DNA of 19,281 bases. It comes from JBEAOO01 sp041164825 (GTDB taxonomy: Bacteria > Pseudomonadota > Gammaproteobacteria > Burkholderiales > Burkholderiaceae_C). The notes under the pieces are model-generated. The model had not been told where the DNA came from. It saw only the letters and a program-made list of their open reading frames with translations, and did not search any database. How positions within the stretch are numbered: position 1 is the stretch's first letter; each line of letters starts with the position of its first letter. Below are positions 13,606 through 19,281 of the stretch, piece after piece. The translations under genes and the position numbers were made by a program. Where the stretch lies: the NCBI GenBank assembly GCA_041164825.1, contig JBEAOO010000168.1, forward strand, positions 1-19,281, in the 5' to 3' direction.

Positions 13606-14457
13606 TCAGGTGTTGGCGCCGTCTTTCACGCCGCGCAAACCGCGGCCCAACGCAGCGGCGCCCTCCACCAAGGCGGTGCCCACGGCTTGGATCTGCAGGT
13701 CGGTGTAGGCCCGGCCGCTGGGCGAGCGCAGAAAATCGATGTAGCGCTGCAGCTCGTCGTCGCTCAGCGCCGCATACGTTTGCGCCATGCCCGAGAGCAG
13801 CAGCGGCGCAAACGCCAGTCGCAGCCCGGGCCGTTGAGCGTCCAGGCGAGCGCGCATCTCGTCCTCACCCGGCACGCCTGGCGGCGGGTTGGCATCGCTG
13901 CCCCGCAGACCTTGGTAGAGCGCCCACGACGAGGCCTGCACCAGAGACACATTCATGTCCAGCGCCCGCAAGGCAATCACCATGTCGCGCAACAAGAGCT
14001 TGCGCGGCGGCGCCAGGGTCTGGAACAAATCAGCGCCCGCCAAACCCCGCGCGCGCTGTGCCTCGCTGCTGCCCGCACCAGCGTCCACCTCCATCTGGTT
14101 GACCTGTTGGCCCAGCGGCGCGTCGTACCAGGCGTTGAGTGCCGCCAGGTCATCGGGGTTCAAGCGCTGGGCCACCAGCGCGCGGGCGGTTTCTTGCATG
14201 CGCTGGGGCTGGTAGGCCTGCGCGGCCAGCACCTGCAACCGAGCCACTTCGCTCGGCGTGGCGCCCGCACCCACGCCCTGCGGGCCACTGACCATGGTGT
14301 CACGCAAGGTGTCGGCCACGGTTGCCATCTGCACCCACAGGCCCGACTTGCGCAGCAGTTGCTCTGCGGTCGCCAGGTCGGTTTGGGCGAGGGCGACGTG
14401 GGCGAGCAGCGCCAGCACCAGCCCGGCGGCCCAGTGCCGCGCGCCCCCCGTGCGCAT
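13606..14457 (-). CDS. Secreted DUF2059-like protein
   Basis: Protein of 283 residues with a signal peptide (about 1-24, ending HVALA before Q). The mature part is helical and contains two segments of the DUF2059 type, LNAWYDAPLGQQVNQMEVDA in the first half and YIDFLRSPSGRAYTDLQ near the C-terminus (about 237-253). This pattern of a helix, a Tyr, and a SPxGR/APLGQ turn is repeated, suggesting an internal duplication. DUF2059 proteins are periplasmic and have no assigned biochemistry. The ATG at 14457 overlaps the stop of the upstream lipoprotein gene as TGATG and is where the signal peptide begins; a longer frame to 14577 reads into the lipoprotein gene. Translational coupling suggests that both products act together at the cell envelope. 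Confidence 0.82.
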   Translation of the reverse strand: MRTGGARHWAAGLVLALLAHVALAQTDLATAEQLLRKSGLWVQMATVADTLRDTMVSGPQGVGAGATPSEVARLQVLAAQAYQPQRMQETARALVAQRLNPDDLAALNAWYDAPLGQQVNQMEVDAGAGSSEAQRARGLAGADLFQTLAPPRKLLLRDMVIALRALDMNVSLVQASSWALYQGLRGSDANPPPGVPGEDEMRARLDAQRPGLRLAFAPLLLSGMAQTYAALSDDELQRYIDFLRSPSGRAYTDLQIQAVGTALVEGAAALGRGLRGVKDGANT

Positions 14458-14984
14458 CACGCGCAACCCTTGGCCGCGCCCACACCTTTGAGGAAGGCGC
14501 GGCGCACGGTGCCGGCGGCAATCGCGGCCGACACCTTCTTGGAATAGCGCTCGGCGCCGCTGAGTTTGCGGATCCAACCGCGGAAAGGGATGAGGTTTTC
14601 GGAGGTGCTGCGCACCGCGCCCACGGCCAGGTTTTTGGCGCCGTCGGAGCCGCGCTCAATCAGGCTGGGGTTGGCATCAGAAGCCGGTGCGTCCAGGTCG
14701 GGGCCGAGCACGGCGTCGAGTTGGTGCACGGCATCGGTGAGGGCGGCGCACGAGGCTTCAGACGGCACGGCGTAGGGCTGCTTTTGCGCCTGGGCCAACA
14801 CCGGCGGGATGTCGCCGTGCACCAGGTTCAAATCGCCCAGCGGCGTGGCCGCAGCGTCCACCACGCGCGTGCTGTCTTGTGAGGCACAGCCGGCCAGCAT
14901 CAGCGCAGCGGCGCACAGCAGGGACAGCGACATGGGCATGCAGATGGACATGGACCGGGCGGCGGCAAGGGTCTTGGCAGTCAT
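14457..14984 (-). CDS. Predicted lipoprotein, function unknown
   Basis: Protein of 175 residues with a lipoprotein signal (SLSLLCAAALMLAGC, lipobox LAGC, lipidated Cys about residue 33). After processing the first residues are CASQDS, so Asp is not at position +2 and outer-membrane sorting is expected. The mature domain contains GDLNLVHGDIPPVLAQAQKQPYAVP, SCAALTDAVHQLDAVLGPDLD and a basic C-terminal region, NLIPFRGWIRKLSGAERYSKKVSAA. The latter wording is recurrent in hypothetical lipoproteins of Burkholderiales, but I know no function. AGGAA lies about 11 bases before ATG 14984; ATG at residue 12 would also leave a usable signal. The gene is first in a two-gene unit with the DUF2059-like gene (TGATG junction). 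Confidence 0.8.
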   Translation of the reverse strand: MTAKTLAAARSMSICMPMSLSLLCAAALMLAGCASQDSTRVVDAAATPLGDLNLVHGDIPPVLAQAQKQPYAVPSEASCAALTDAVHQLDAVLGPDLDAPASDANPSLIERGSDGAKNLAVGAVRSTSENLIPFRGWIRKLSGAERYSKKVSAAIAAGTVRRAFLKGVGAAKGCA

Positions 14985-15146
14985 TGAAAACAGGTTCCTT
15001 CAGTGAAAAAATTCAGCGCGGGTGCACGGGGAGCGAACGGTGAACGAGGGAAGCTTGCTGGGGCGAGTGGTTGAGCGCATCGGTGAACACGGCCCACCAT
15101 GATGCGACGGAATGGATGGCGCTGATGATGGCGATGTCACGCCGGC

Positions 15147-15500
15147 TCACCGCCCGACGCCGCCCCACCAGGCAGACCAGAGCGGGCGCGTGATCCCCAC
15201 CGCGAAGGCCAGCAGCGCCGCCGCGACCACAAGGCCGAGCGCGCCACTCAAGGGGCCCACCCAGGCCGGCGGCAGCTGCGACACCAGCCAATGGCCCAGC
15301 TCGCATTGCAAGCGGCGGCGGGTGAGGCGGTTGCAGTCTTCCAGCGCGACCTGCGTGGCCGACAACATCGGCCAGCCGATGCTGACCAAAGACGCCGCCA
15401 TGGCCAAAGCCAGCAGGGCAACCAGCACCCGAAACACTGGCCGCACGGCGGTATCGGCCGGCGACAAGCGTTCGGTGAAGGGGTTCCAGCGCGGGCGCAT
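15147..15500 (-). CDS. Small predicted membrane protein
   Basis: Protein of 117 residues with two predicted transmembrane helices, at about 22-44 (VFRVLVALLALAMAASLVSI) and about 84-106 (LSGALGLVVAAALLAFAVGI). Between them lies a polar loop with two Cys (EDCNRLTRRRLQCELGHW, 56-73) that probably faces the periplasm and could form a disulfide. The start ATG 15500 overlaps the stop of the GFA gene as TGATG, which supports a coupled gene, and the codon bias is consistent. I do not recognise the family. A frame extending from 15537 to 15013 covers the same bases but is composition-driven and was rejected. Confidence 0.7.
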   Translation of the reverse strand: MRPRWNPFTERLSPADTAVRPVFRVLVALLALAMAASLVSIGWPMLSATQVALEDCNRLTRRRLQCELGHWLVSQLPPAWVGPLSGALGLVVAAALLAFAVGITRPLWSAWWGGVGR

Positions 15501-15901
15501 CAAGGCGCCCGGTCAGACACATGGTGCACCCCGTCACTCACCGGCACGGGGCCCAGGTCAAACGGGTTCACGCCCTCCAGGCAGGCCACGTTGTAGGCCA
15601 CCTCCTTGGGGTTGGAGCGGCGCTGGTGGTGGGTGTAGATGCCGCAGCGGCTGCAAAACCAATGTTTGGCCGTGCCGGTGTTGAACTGGTAGAGCGTGAG
15701 CACGTCTGCGCCCTGCAGCACCCGCACGCCATCGGCCGCCACCGTGGCCATGATGCTGCCGCGGCGCCGGCACATCGAGCAGTTGCAGCGCTTGGGGTTG
15801 ACCACGCCGTCGGGCAGATCGAGCTGGAGCACCACGCTGCCGCAGTGGCAGGAGGCGCGGTGCTGCGCTTGGATGGGGGTGTGGCCGATGGTTTTGATCA
15901 T
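15500..15901 (-). CDS. GFA (CENP-V/GFA domain) zinc-binding protein
   Basis: Protein of 133 residues of the GFA family (glutathione-dependent formaldehyde-activating enzyme-like), a small beta-sandwich binding zinc. The seven metal-site cysteines are all present: C18 and C20 (SCHCG), C39, C41 and C44 (CNCSMC), C83 and C86 (FCSRCG). Length is typical. The founding Gfa enzyme condenses formaldehyde with glutathione, but that activity is uncertain for most members. I chose ATG 15901 because GAGGAG lies seven bases before it and the domain starts there; an upstream frame to 16012 overlaps the neighbouring gene and adds 37 unrelated residues. The stop overlaps the start of the small membrane-protein gene. 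It lies 70 bases after the cold-shock/excalibur gene on the same strand. Confidence 0.92.
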   Translation of the reverse strand: MIKTIGHTPIQAQHRASCHCGSVVLQLDLPDGVVNPKRCNCSMCRRRGSIMATVAADGVRVLQGADVLTLYQFNTGTAKHWFCSRCGIYTHHQRRSNPKEVAYNVACLEGVNPFDLGPVPVSDGVHHVSDRAP

Positions 15902-15971
15902 GGGGGCTCCTCGCTGGTGTGGAGGATAGCGGGCCCGGGTGGCCTTCCGTGCGAGGGCCCAACCCGGCCGG

Positions 15972-16733
15972 TCAGTGGCCGCAAAGTTGCTCTTCGCAAG
16001 GCCGACCATCACCGTCGCCGTCCATCTTCACGCCCGGGCAATGGGCCAAGAAGTATTGGGCCTCTGCACACGAGGTCATTTGCGAGCAGTGGGTTCGGCC
16101 ATCACACCGAAAGGTGCCGGGCGCAGCGGGTGATGCGTCCAGCACACGCGGCGACGTGGGCATCGCGGCGCCGCCCCAACTCTCGGCCACGGCTTCTGAG
16201 GGCGTTGGCGCCGACAAGGACCGCTGGCGTTGGCGGACCTGGGAGTGGCCAAAGCCGGCGAGCGCCACCACGGCCACCGCCAAGCCCCCCCTCCGCCACC
16301 ATCCCAAGGCCGAGCCGGCGCTTGATCGGCCTGACGACGTCGACGCGCGAGCACCGGTCCGCCCCGCATGGCCCATGGGCGCATGCCGGACGCCAGCGGC
16401 CGGATGGGCGGCGCGATGGCTGGCCTCTGAACGGTGCGAGAGCGCGGTGGGCGATGTGTCACGGGCTGGCGCAGGCGGTACACGCGGTGCAGCCCCTGAA
16501 CCCGGCGAAGCAAGCGCCGCACCCAAGGCCAGCCGCTGCACCCGCATCGCCTGCAGCTTGCCCTCGGCATGGCGCCCCAGCTCAAACGACAGCGACTCAC
16601 CCACCACGGGCTGCGTGCCGTCGCGCGGCAAGGCGCTGATGTGCACAAAGATCTCTTTGCCGCCCTGCGTGGGGGCGACGAAACCAAAGCCCCGATCGGG
16701 GTGCCAGGTGCGAAGGATGCCGGTGTGACGCAT
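15972..16733 (-). CDS. Cold-shock domain protein with TM segment and excalibur domain
   Basis: Protein of 253 residues joining three parts. Residues 1-66 are a cold-shock OB fold with RNP1 RGFGFV (14-19) and RNP2-like IFVHISAL (28-35), expected to bind single-stranded RNA or DNA. Residues 75-147 are a low-complexity Ala/Arg/His linker. A single transmembrane helix follows (about 149-161), then after a short spacer a C-terminal excalibur domain (209-251) with paired Cys and the calcium-loop DGDGDGRPCEEQLC. The arrangement predicts a nucleic-acid-binding domain in the cytoplasm and a Ca2+-binding domain outside. This architecture is known in proteobacteria (cold shock and excalibur proteins, related to CSD-DUF1294 proteins), but its role is not established. 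Start ATG 16733 begins exactly at the cold-shock fold. Confidence 0.87.
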   Translation of the reverse strand: MRHTGILRTWHPDRGFGFVAPTQGGKEIFVHISALPRDGTQPVVGESLSFELGRHAEGKLQAMRVQRLALGAALASPGSGAAPRVPPAPARDTSPTALSHRSEASHRAAHPAAGVRHAPMGHAGRTGARASTSSGRSSAGSALGWWRRGGLAVAVVALAGFGHSQVRQRQRSLSAPTPSEAVAESWGGAAMPTSPRVLDASPAAPGTFRCDGRTHCSQMTSCAEAQYFLAHCPGVKMDGDGDGRPCEEQLCGH

Positions 16734-16972
16734 GGGCAGCGTGGGCTTTGTGCTGGTGGGTCCATCGGCGCAACGACAGACTCACACGGCAGTCACTCGC
16801 GCGCCCGGCCCACGGCCGCCTGCCGTGAGCCCGCCGCGGCGGTGCCGATGCGGCGCTCCTCCCCGAAGCGCCCTGAGCCCGTCTGTGCGGGGTGGCGCGA
16901 TTATCGCAACGCTGCCCCCGCGCCTCGCGCCGCGCGCACCAAGGACTCGACGAGCGCGAAACGTTCAGCCAC
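16734..16972. other. Intergenic stretch with no supported feature
   Basis: 239 bases between the GH16 stop and the cold-shock/excalibur start. It should hold the promoter of the latter on the minus strand, but no convincing -35/-10 pair, terminator hairpin or repeat was recognised. Confidence 0.5.
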
Positions 16973-17959
16973 TCAAGGCGCAAACACCCGCACATGGTCG
17001 ATCACCAAGCGCTGCGGAAACGCGCTGTCGTCCACGCCTTGCGCGCCGCCCCAGTCGCCACCCACGGCCAGGTTCAAGATCAGACGAAACGGCTGGTCAA
17101 AGGGCCAGGTGCGGCGGCCGGTGCCGTCGTTGTCGAACTGGTAGACGAGTTGGTCGTCGATGGCGAACTGCAGCTTCTGCTCATCGCGCAGCAGCTGGTA
17201 GCGGTGGAAGGCGCCGCACGCCGTGGGCACCGCGGTGGACTGGCTCTTTTGCGTGCCGAGCAGGTGGTTGTAGGCGGCGGTGTGGACCGTCGTCCAGACC
17301 CGCCCCGGGTCGTGGCCGACGTGTTCCATGATGTCGATCTCGCCATCGCCCGGCCAGCTGGCACCTGCTGCGGCCGGCAGCATCCACAGCGCCGGCCAGG
17401 TGCCACGGCCGCAGGGCAGCAGCGCGCGGATCTCGACCACGCTGGCGCCCCAAGCCGCGCGGCTGAGCAGGCGCGCCGAGGTGTAGTGCTGGCCACCACT
17501 GTCGGTGGCCGCGATGTCTTCTTTGTGCGCCTCGATCACCAGCTGCCCGCTGGCCACGCGGGCGTTTTTGCTGCGGTTGGCGGCGTAGTACTGCAGCTCG
17601 TGGTTGAACCAGCCGCTGGCGTTGAAGGCGGTGTCGGGCTGCCAGGCGCTGCTGCTGGGCAGGCCGTCGGCACTGAATTCGTCCTGCCACTGCAGCGTCC
17701 AGCGCGCCGGGGTGAAGGCCGGCGGGGTGATGTTGGCGGGCACCACAGGCACCTCGGGCGCGGGGGTGACGCCGCCCGCGTTCGGGTCCAGCACCGTGTC
17801 CGTGCCACCGCCGCCACACGCTGCCAGCAGCACCAAAGCCAGCCCGGCCGCCAGCCCGATCGCCACAGGGCCGGCGTTGGCCCGGCGCCGTTTGGCCGGA
17901 CCGGTGTCAGCGGGCCGTTCGGGAGGGGGTGGTGTAATTGCGCCTTCACATTGCGTCAT
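16973..17959 (-). CDS. Glycoside hydrolase family 16 lipoprotein (endo-beta-glucanase-like)
   Basis: Lipoprotein of 328 residues predicted to cleave beta-1,3 or beta-1,3/1,4-glucans (laminarin- or lichenan-type) outside the cytoplasm. The GH16 catalytic signature GEIDIMEHVG gives E207 (nucleophile), D209 and E212 (acid/base). The surrounding WPALWML, LQWQDEF and FNHELQYY are typical of bacterial laminarinases. The lipobox LLAAC places the lipidated Cys at 48; the 31-residue n-region before the hydrophobic core (KRRR at 23-26) is unusually long. GAAGGA eight bases before ATG 17959 supports this start. A Gly/Thr/Pro-rich linker (49-80) connects the lipid anchor to the catalytic domain. It is divergent from the LacI-type regulator with only 14 bases between the start codons, so it is probably controlled by it. 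Confidence 0.92.
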   Translation of the reverse strand: MTQCEGAITPPPPERPADTGPAKRRRANAGPVAIGLAAGLALVLLAACGGGGTDTVLDPNAGGVTPAPEVPVVPANITPPAFTPARWTLQWQDEFSADGLPSSSAWQPDTAFNASGWFNHELQYYAANRSKNARVASGQLVIEAHKEDIAATDSGGQHYTSARLLSRAAWGASVVEIRALLPCGRGTWPALWMLPAAAGASWPGDGEIDIMEHVGHDPGRVWTTVHTAAYNHLLGTQKSQSTAVPTACGAFHRYQLLRDEQKLQFAIDDQLVYQFDNDGTGRRTWPFDQPFRLILNLAVGGDWGGAQGVDDSAFPQRLVIDHVRVFAP

Positions 17960-17973
17960 GTCCTGATTCCTTC

Positions 17974-19038
17974 ATGGTTGCTGTTGCCGACAACTCCGAT
18001 CCCGCTGCGCACGCTGAGTCCGGTGCCCCAGCGCCCGGCGCGGTCTGCACGCTGGCCGATGTGGCGCGGCTGGCGGGGGTCTCCACCAGCACCGTCTCGC
18101 GCGTGCTCAATGGCACGGCAGGCGTCAAGGCCGACAAGGCCGAGCTGGTGCGCGCCGCCGTGGCGCAGCTCAATTTCCGCCTCAACCCGCTGGCCCAGGG
18201 CCTGGCGCGCGGGCGCAGCATGACGCTGGGCGTGATCACACAATCGATCGAGAGCCCGTATTACGCCGAGGCCATGCGCGGCGTCGAAGACCAGCTCGAC
18301 GGCAGCGGCTTCATGCCCCTCTTTGTGAGCGGCCACTGGGACGAAGCCGTGGAGGCCGAATGCCTGAACCTGCTGCAAGCGCGGCGGGTGGATGGTGTGG
18401 TGGTGATGCATGCGCGCCTCAGTGATGCGGCACTGCAGGCAGCCGCCCGGCAGTTGCCGATGGTGGTGGTGGGCCGGCATTTGCGCGGCCCGCAGATGTG
18501 GTCGTTCGAGTGCGACGACTTTGAAGGCGCGCGTGCGGCCACGCGCCACTTGCTGCAACTCGGTCACCGCCAGATCGCCCACATCGGCGGCCCCGACAAC
18601 CACCCCGATGCGCTGGAGCGGCTGCGCGGCTACCAGGCCGCCTTGACCGAAGCGGGCATCACGCCCGACCCCACCTGGGTGGTGCCGGGCGATCTGCACG
18701 AGCAAAGCGGCCTGCTCGCCACCTACCGCTTGCTGGACGCAGGCTGCCGCTTCACTGCCCTCTTCTGCGCCAACGACCAGATGGCCTTTGGCGCACGCTT
18801 GGCACTCGACCGGCGCGGCTTGCGCGTGCCCGACGACGTGTCGCTGGTGGGCTTTGACGACCTGCCGGTGTCGGCCTTCATGTGCCCGCCCCTGACCACC
18901 GTGCACCAGTCGGGCCGCGACCTGGGGCGGCTGGCGGTGCAAGCGCTGGTGGCGTTGCTGGCCGGCGAGACGCCCGAGGGCGCTGCACCCGACAGCACGC
19001 TGATGCTGCGCGACTCCACCCAGCGCTTGCGGCGCTGA
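17974..19038 (+). CDS. LacI-family transcriptional regulator
   Basis: DNA-binding regulator of 354 residues. The N-terminal helix-turn-helix TLADVARLAGVSTSTVSRVLNG (about 27-48) with the hinge helix RLNPLAQGLARG is diagnostic for LacI/GalR. The periplasmic-binding-protein-like ligand domain follows (about 85-345; LGVITQSIESPYYAEAMRGVED, CANDQMAFGARLALDRRGLRVPDDVSLVGFDD). These proteins usually repress a neighbouring sugar-catabolic gene until a sugar binds; the divergent GH16 gene suggests a glucan-derived oligosaccharide or glucose-type ligand. ATG 17974 lacks a good ribosome site and gives about 25 residues before the HTH. A TTG at 17938 is a possible longer start but would overlap the GH16 start. 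The ligand identity is inference. Confidence 0.93.
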   Translation: MVAVADNSDPAAHAESGAPAPGAVCTLADVARLAGVSTSTVSRVLNGTAGVKADKAELVRAAVAQLNFRLNPLAQGLARGRSMTLGVITQSIESPYYAEAMRGVEDQLDGSGFMPLFVSGHWDEAVEAECLNLLQARRVDGVVVMHARLSDAALQAAARQLPMVVVGRHLRGPQMWSFECDDFEGARAATRHLLQLGHRQIAHIGGPDNHPDALERLRGYQAALTEAGITPDPTWVVPGDLHEQSGLLATYRLLDAGCRFTALFCANDQMAFGARLALDRRGLRVPDDVSLVGFDDLPVSAFMCPPLTTVHQSGRDLGRLAVQALVALLAGETPEGAAPDSTLMLRDSTQRLRR

Positions 19039-19104
19039 GGCGGGTCGGCGGCCCAGTCTGTTCTCGGCATGGCGGCTCGCCGCATGCAGAGGGTGGCGCA
19101 AAGT

Positions 19105-19281
19105 GAGCGCTGTGCCGCATTCGCTTTGCTCCGTGTCCTCCGCCGGCCTTCGGCCGGCTCCCCCTTTCCCGGCGCAACGCGATTGCGGCACAGCGCTCCC
19201 TGAACCGGTGGTGGCCTGCCACCTCAATGCATGCCGCGGTGTGTGCAGGGGCGGCGATGGGTCGGGCCGATGTGCGCAGGT
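19105..19281. repeat. Composite two-hairpin dispersed repeat, copy B (cut by window end)
   Basis: Same element as at 886-1130 but in the opposite orientation. Module 1 arms are 19109-19129 and 19174-19194, matching at 19 of 21 positions (the left arm is identical to copy A, the right arm has two changes). The core motifs TCCGTGTCCTCC (19130-19141) and CCCCCTTT (19160-19167) are kept, and the inner 7-bp palindrome (19142-19158) has the loop TTC instead of GCA. The region between modules has the same length as in copy A (59 bases from CTCCCTGAAC to GCAGGGGCGG, no gaps). The left arm of module 2 (19249-19275) follows, and the window ends inside its core. Confidence 0.85.

Noticed and set aside
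13015..14547. 510-residue plus-strand frame
   Set aside because: Out-of-frame shadow of the phosphatase, then antisense to two minus-strand genes.
15013..15537. 174-residue minus frame over the small membrane protein
   Set aside because: Overlaps the coupled TGATG frame with two clear TM helices; its own sequence is Gly/Arg/Ala-rich in the overlap. The last 45 residues in 15013-15146 look less biased but have no start of their own with a ribosome site.
17983..17994. GTTGCCGACAAC as LacI-type operator
   Set aside because: Only four paired bases on each side and located inside the regulator's coding start; too weak to list.
17956..19227. 423-residue minus frame opposite the LacI regulator
   Set aside because: Antisense shadow that also reads through the dispersed repeat.

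Overview
The window looks like a chromosomal segment of a high-GC betaproteobacterium, most likely order Burkholderiales (Comamonadaceae or the Sphaerotilus/Leptothrix/Rubrivivax neighbourhood). I infer this from the strong G/C bias at third codon positions, the gene families (RhlE with a Gly/Arg tail, an acetoacetate decarboxylase next to a 3-hydroxybutyrate dehydrogenase-type SDR, short EnvZ-like kinases, cold-shock/excalibur proteins) and the tightly packed gene pairs. No tRNA, rRNA, CRISPR array, transposase or phage gene was seen.

Layout. 1-747: 3' part of an RhlE-type DEAD-box helicase, closed by an intrinsic terminator. 825-1244: a non-coding stretch filled by a composite repeat with two hairpin modules. 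1245-3223 (minus): histidine kinase and OmpR-type regulator with an ATGA overlap, divergent from a five-EF-hand protein (3459-4490). 4636-4887 (minus): small secreted His/Lys-rich protein with its own terminator. 4986-6904 (minus): prolyl-4-hydroxylase-like oxygenase overlapping an alpha-methylacyl-CoA racemase-like gene. 6991-8004: RlmN/Cfr-family radical SAM methyltransferase. 8025-9740 (minus): secreted DUF4139 (MuiA-like) protein. 9856-11027 (minus): yaaA coupled to a small unknown gene. 11270-13582 (plus): acetoacetate decarboxylase, 3-hydroxybutyrate dehydrogenase-type SDR and histidine phosphatase. 13606-14984 (minus): lipoprotein coupled to a secreted DUF2059-like protein. 15147-16733 (minus): cold-shock/TM/excalibur protein, GFA-type zinc protein, small membrane protein. 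16973-17959 (minus): GH16 glucanase lipoprotein, divergent from a LacI-family regulator (17974-19038). 19105-19281: second copy of the composite repeat, inverted relative to the first and cut by the window edge.

How the genes fit together. The kinase/regulator pair probably controls itself and the divergent EF-hand gene, which suggests a calcium or cation response. Acetoacetate decarboxylase plus 3-hydroxybutyrate dehydrogenase would turn 3-hydroxybutyrate (for example from PHB) into acetoacetate and acetone. The LacI regulator probably controls the GH16 glucanase. Five same-strand pairs have overlapping stop and start codons (ATGA or TGATG), so translational coupling is common here.

The least explained signal is the repeat family. 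Each element carries two stem-loop modules with different arms, but both modules enclose the same core motifs. The two copies in the window align without gaps over the 59-base stretch between modules. This looks like a REP/BIME-like or MITE-like non-autonomous family that I cannot name.
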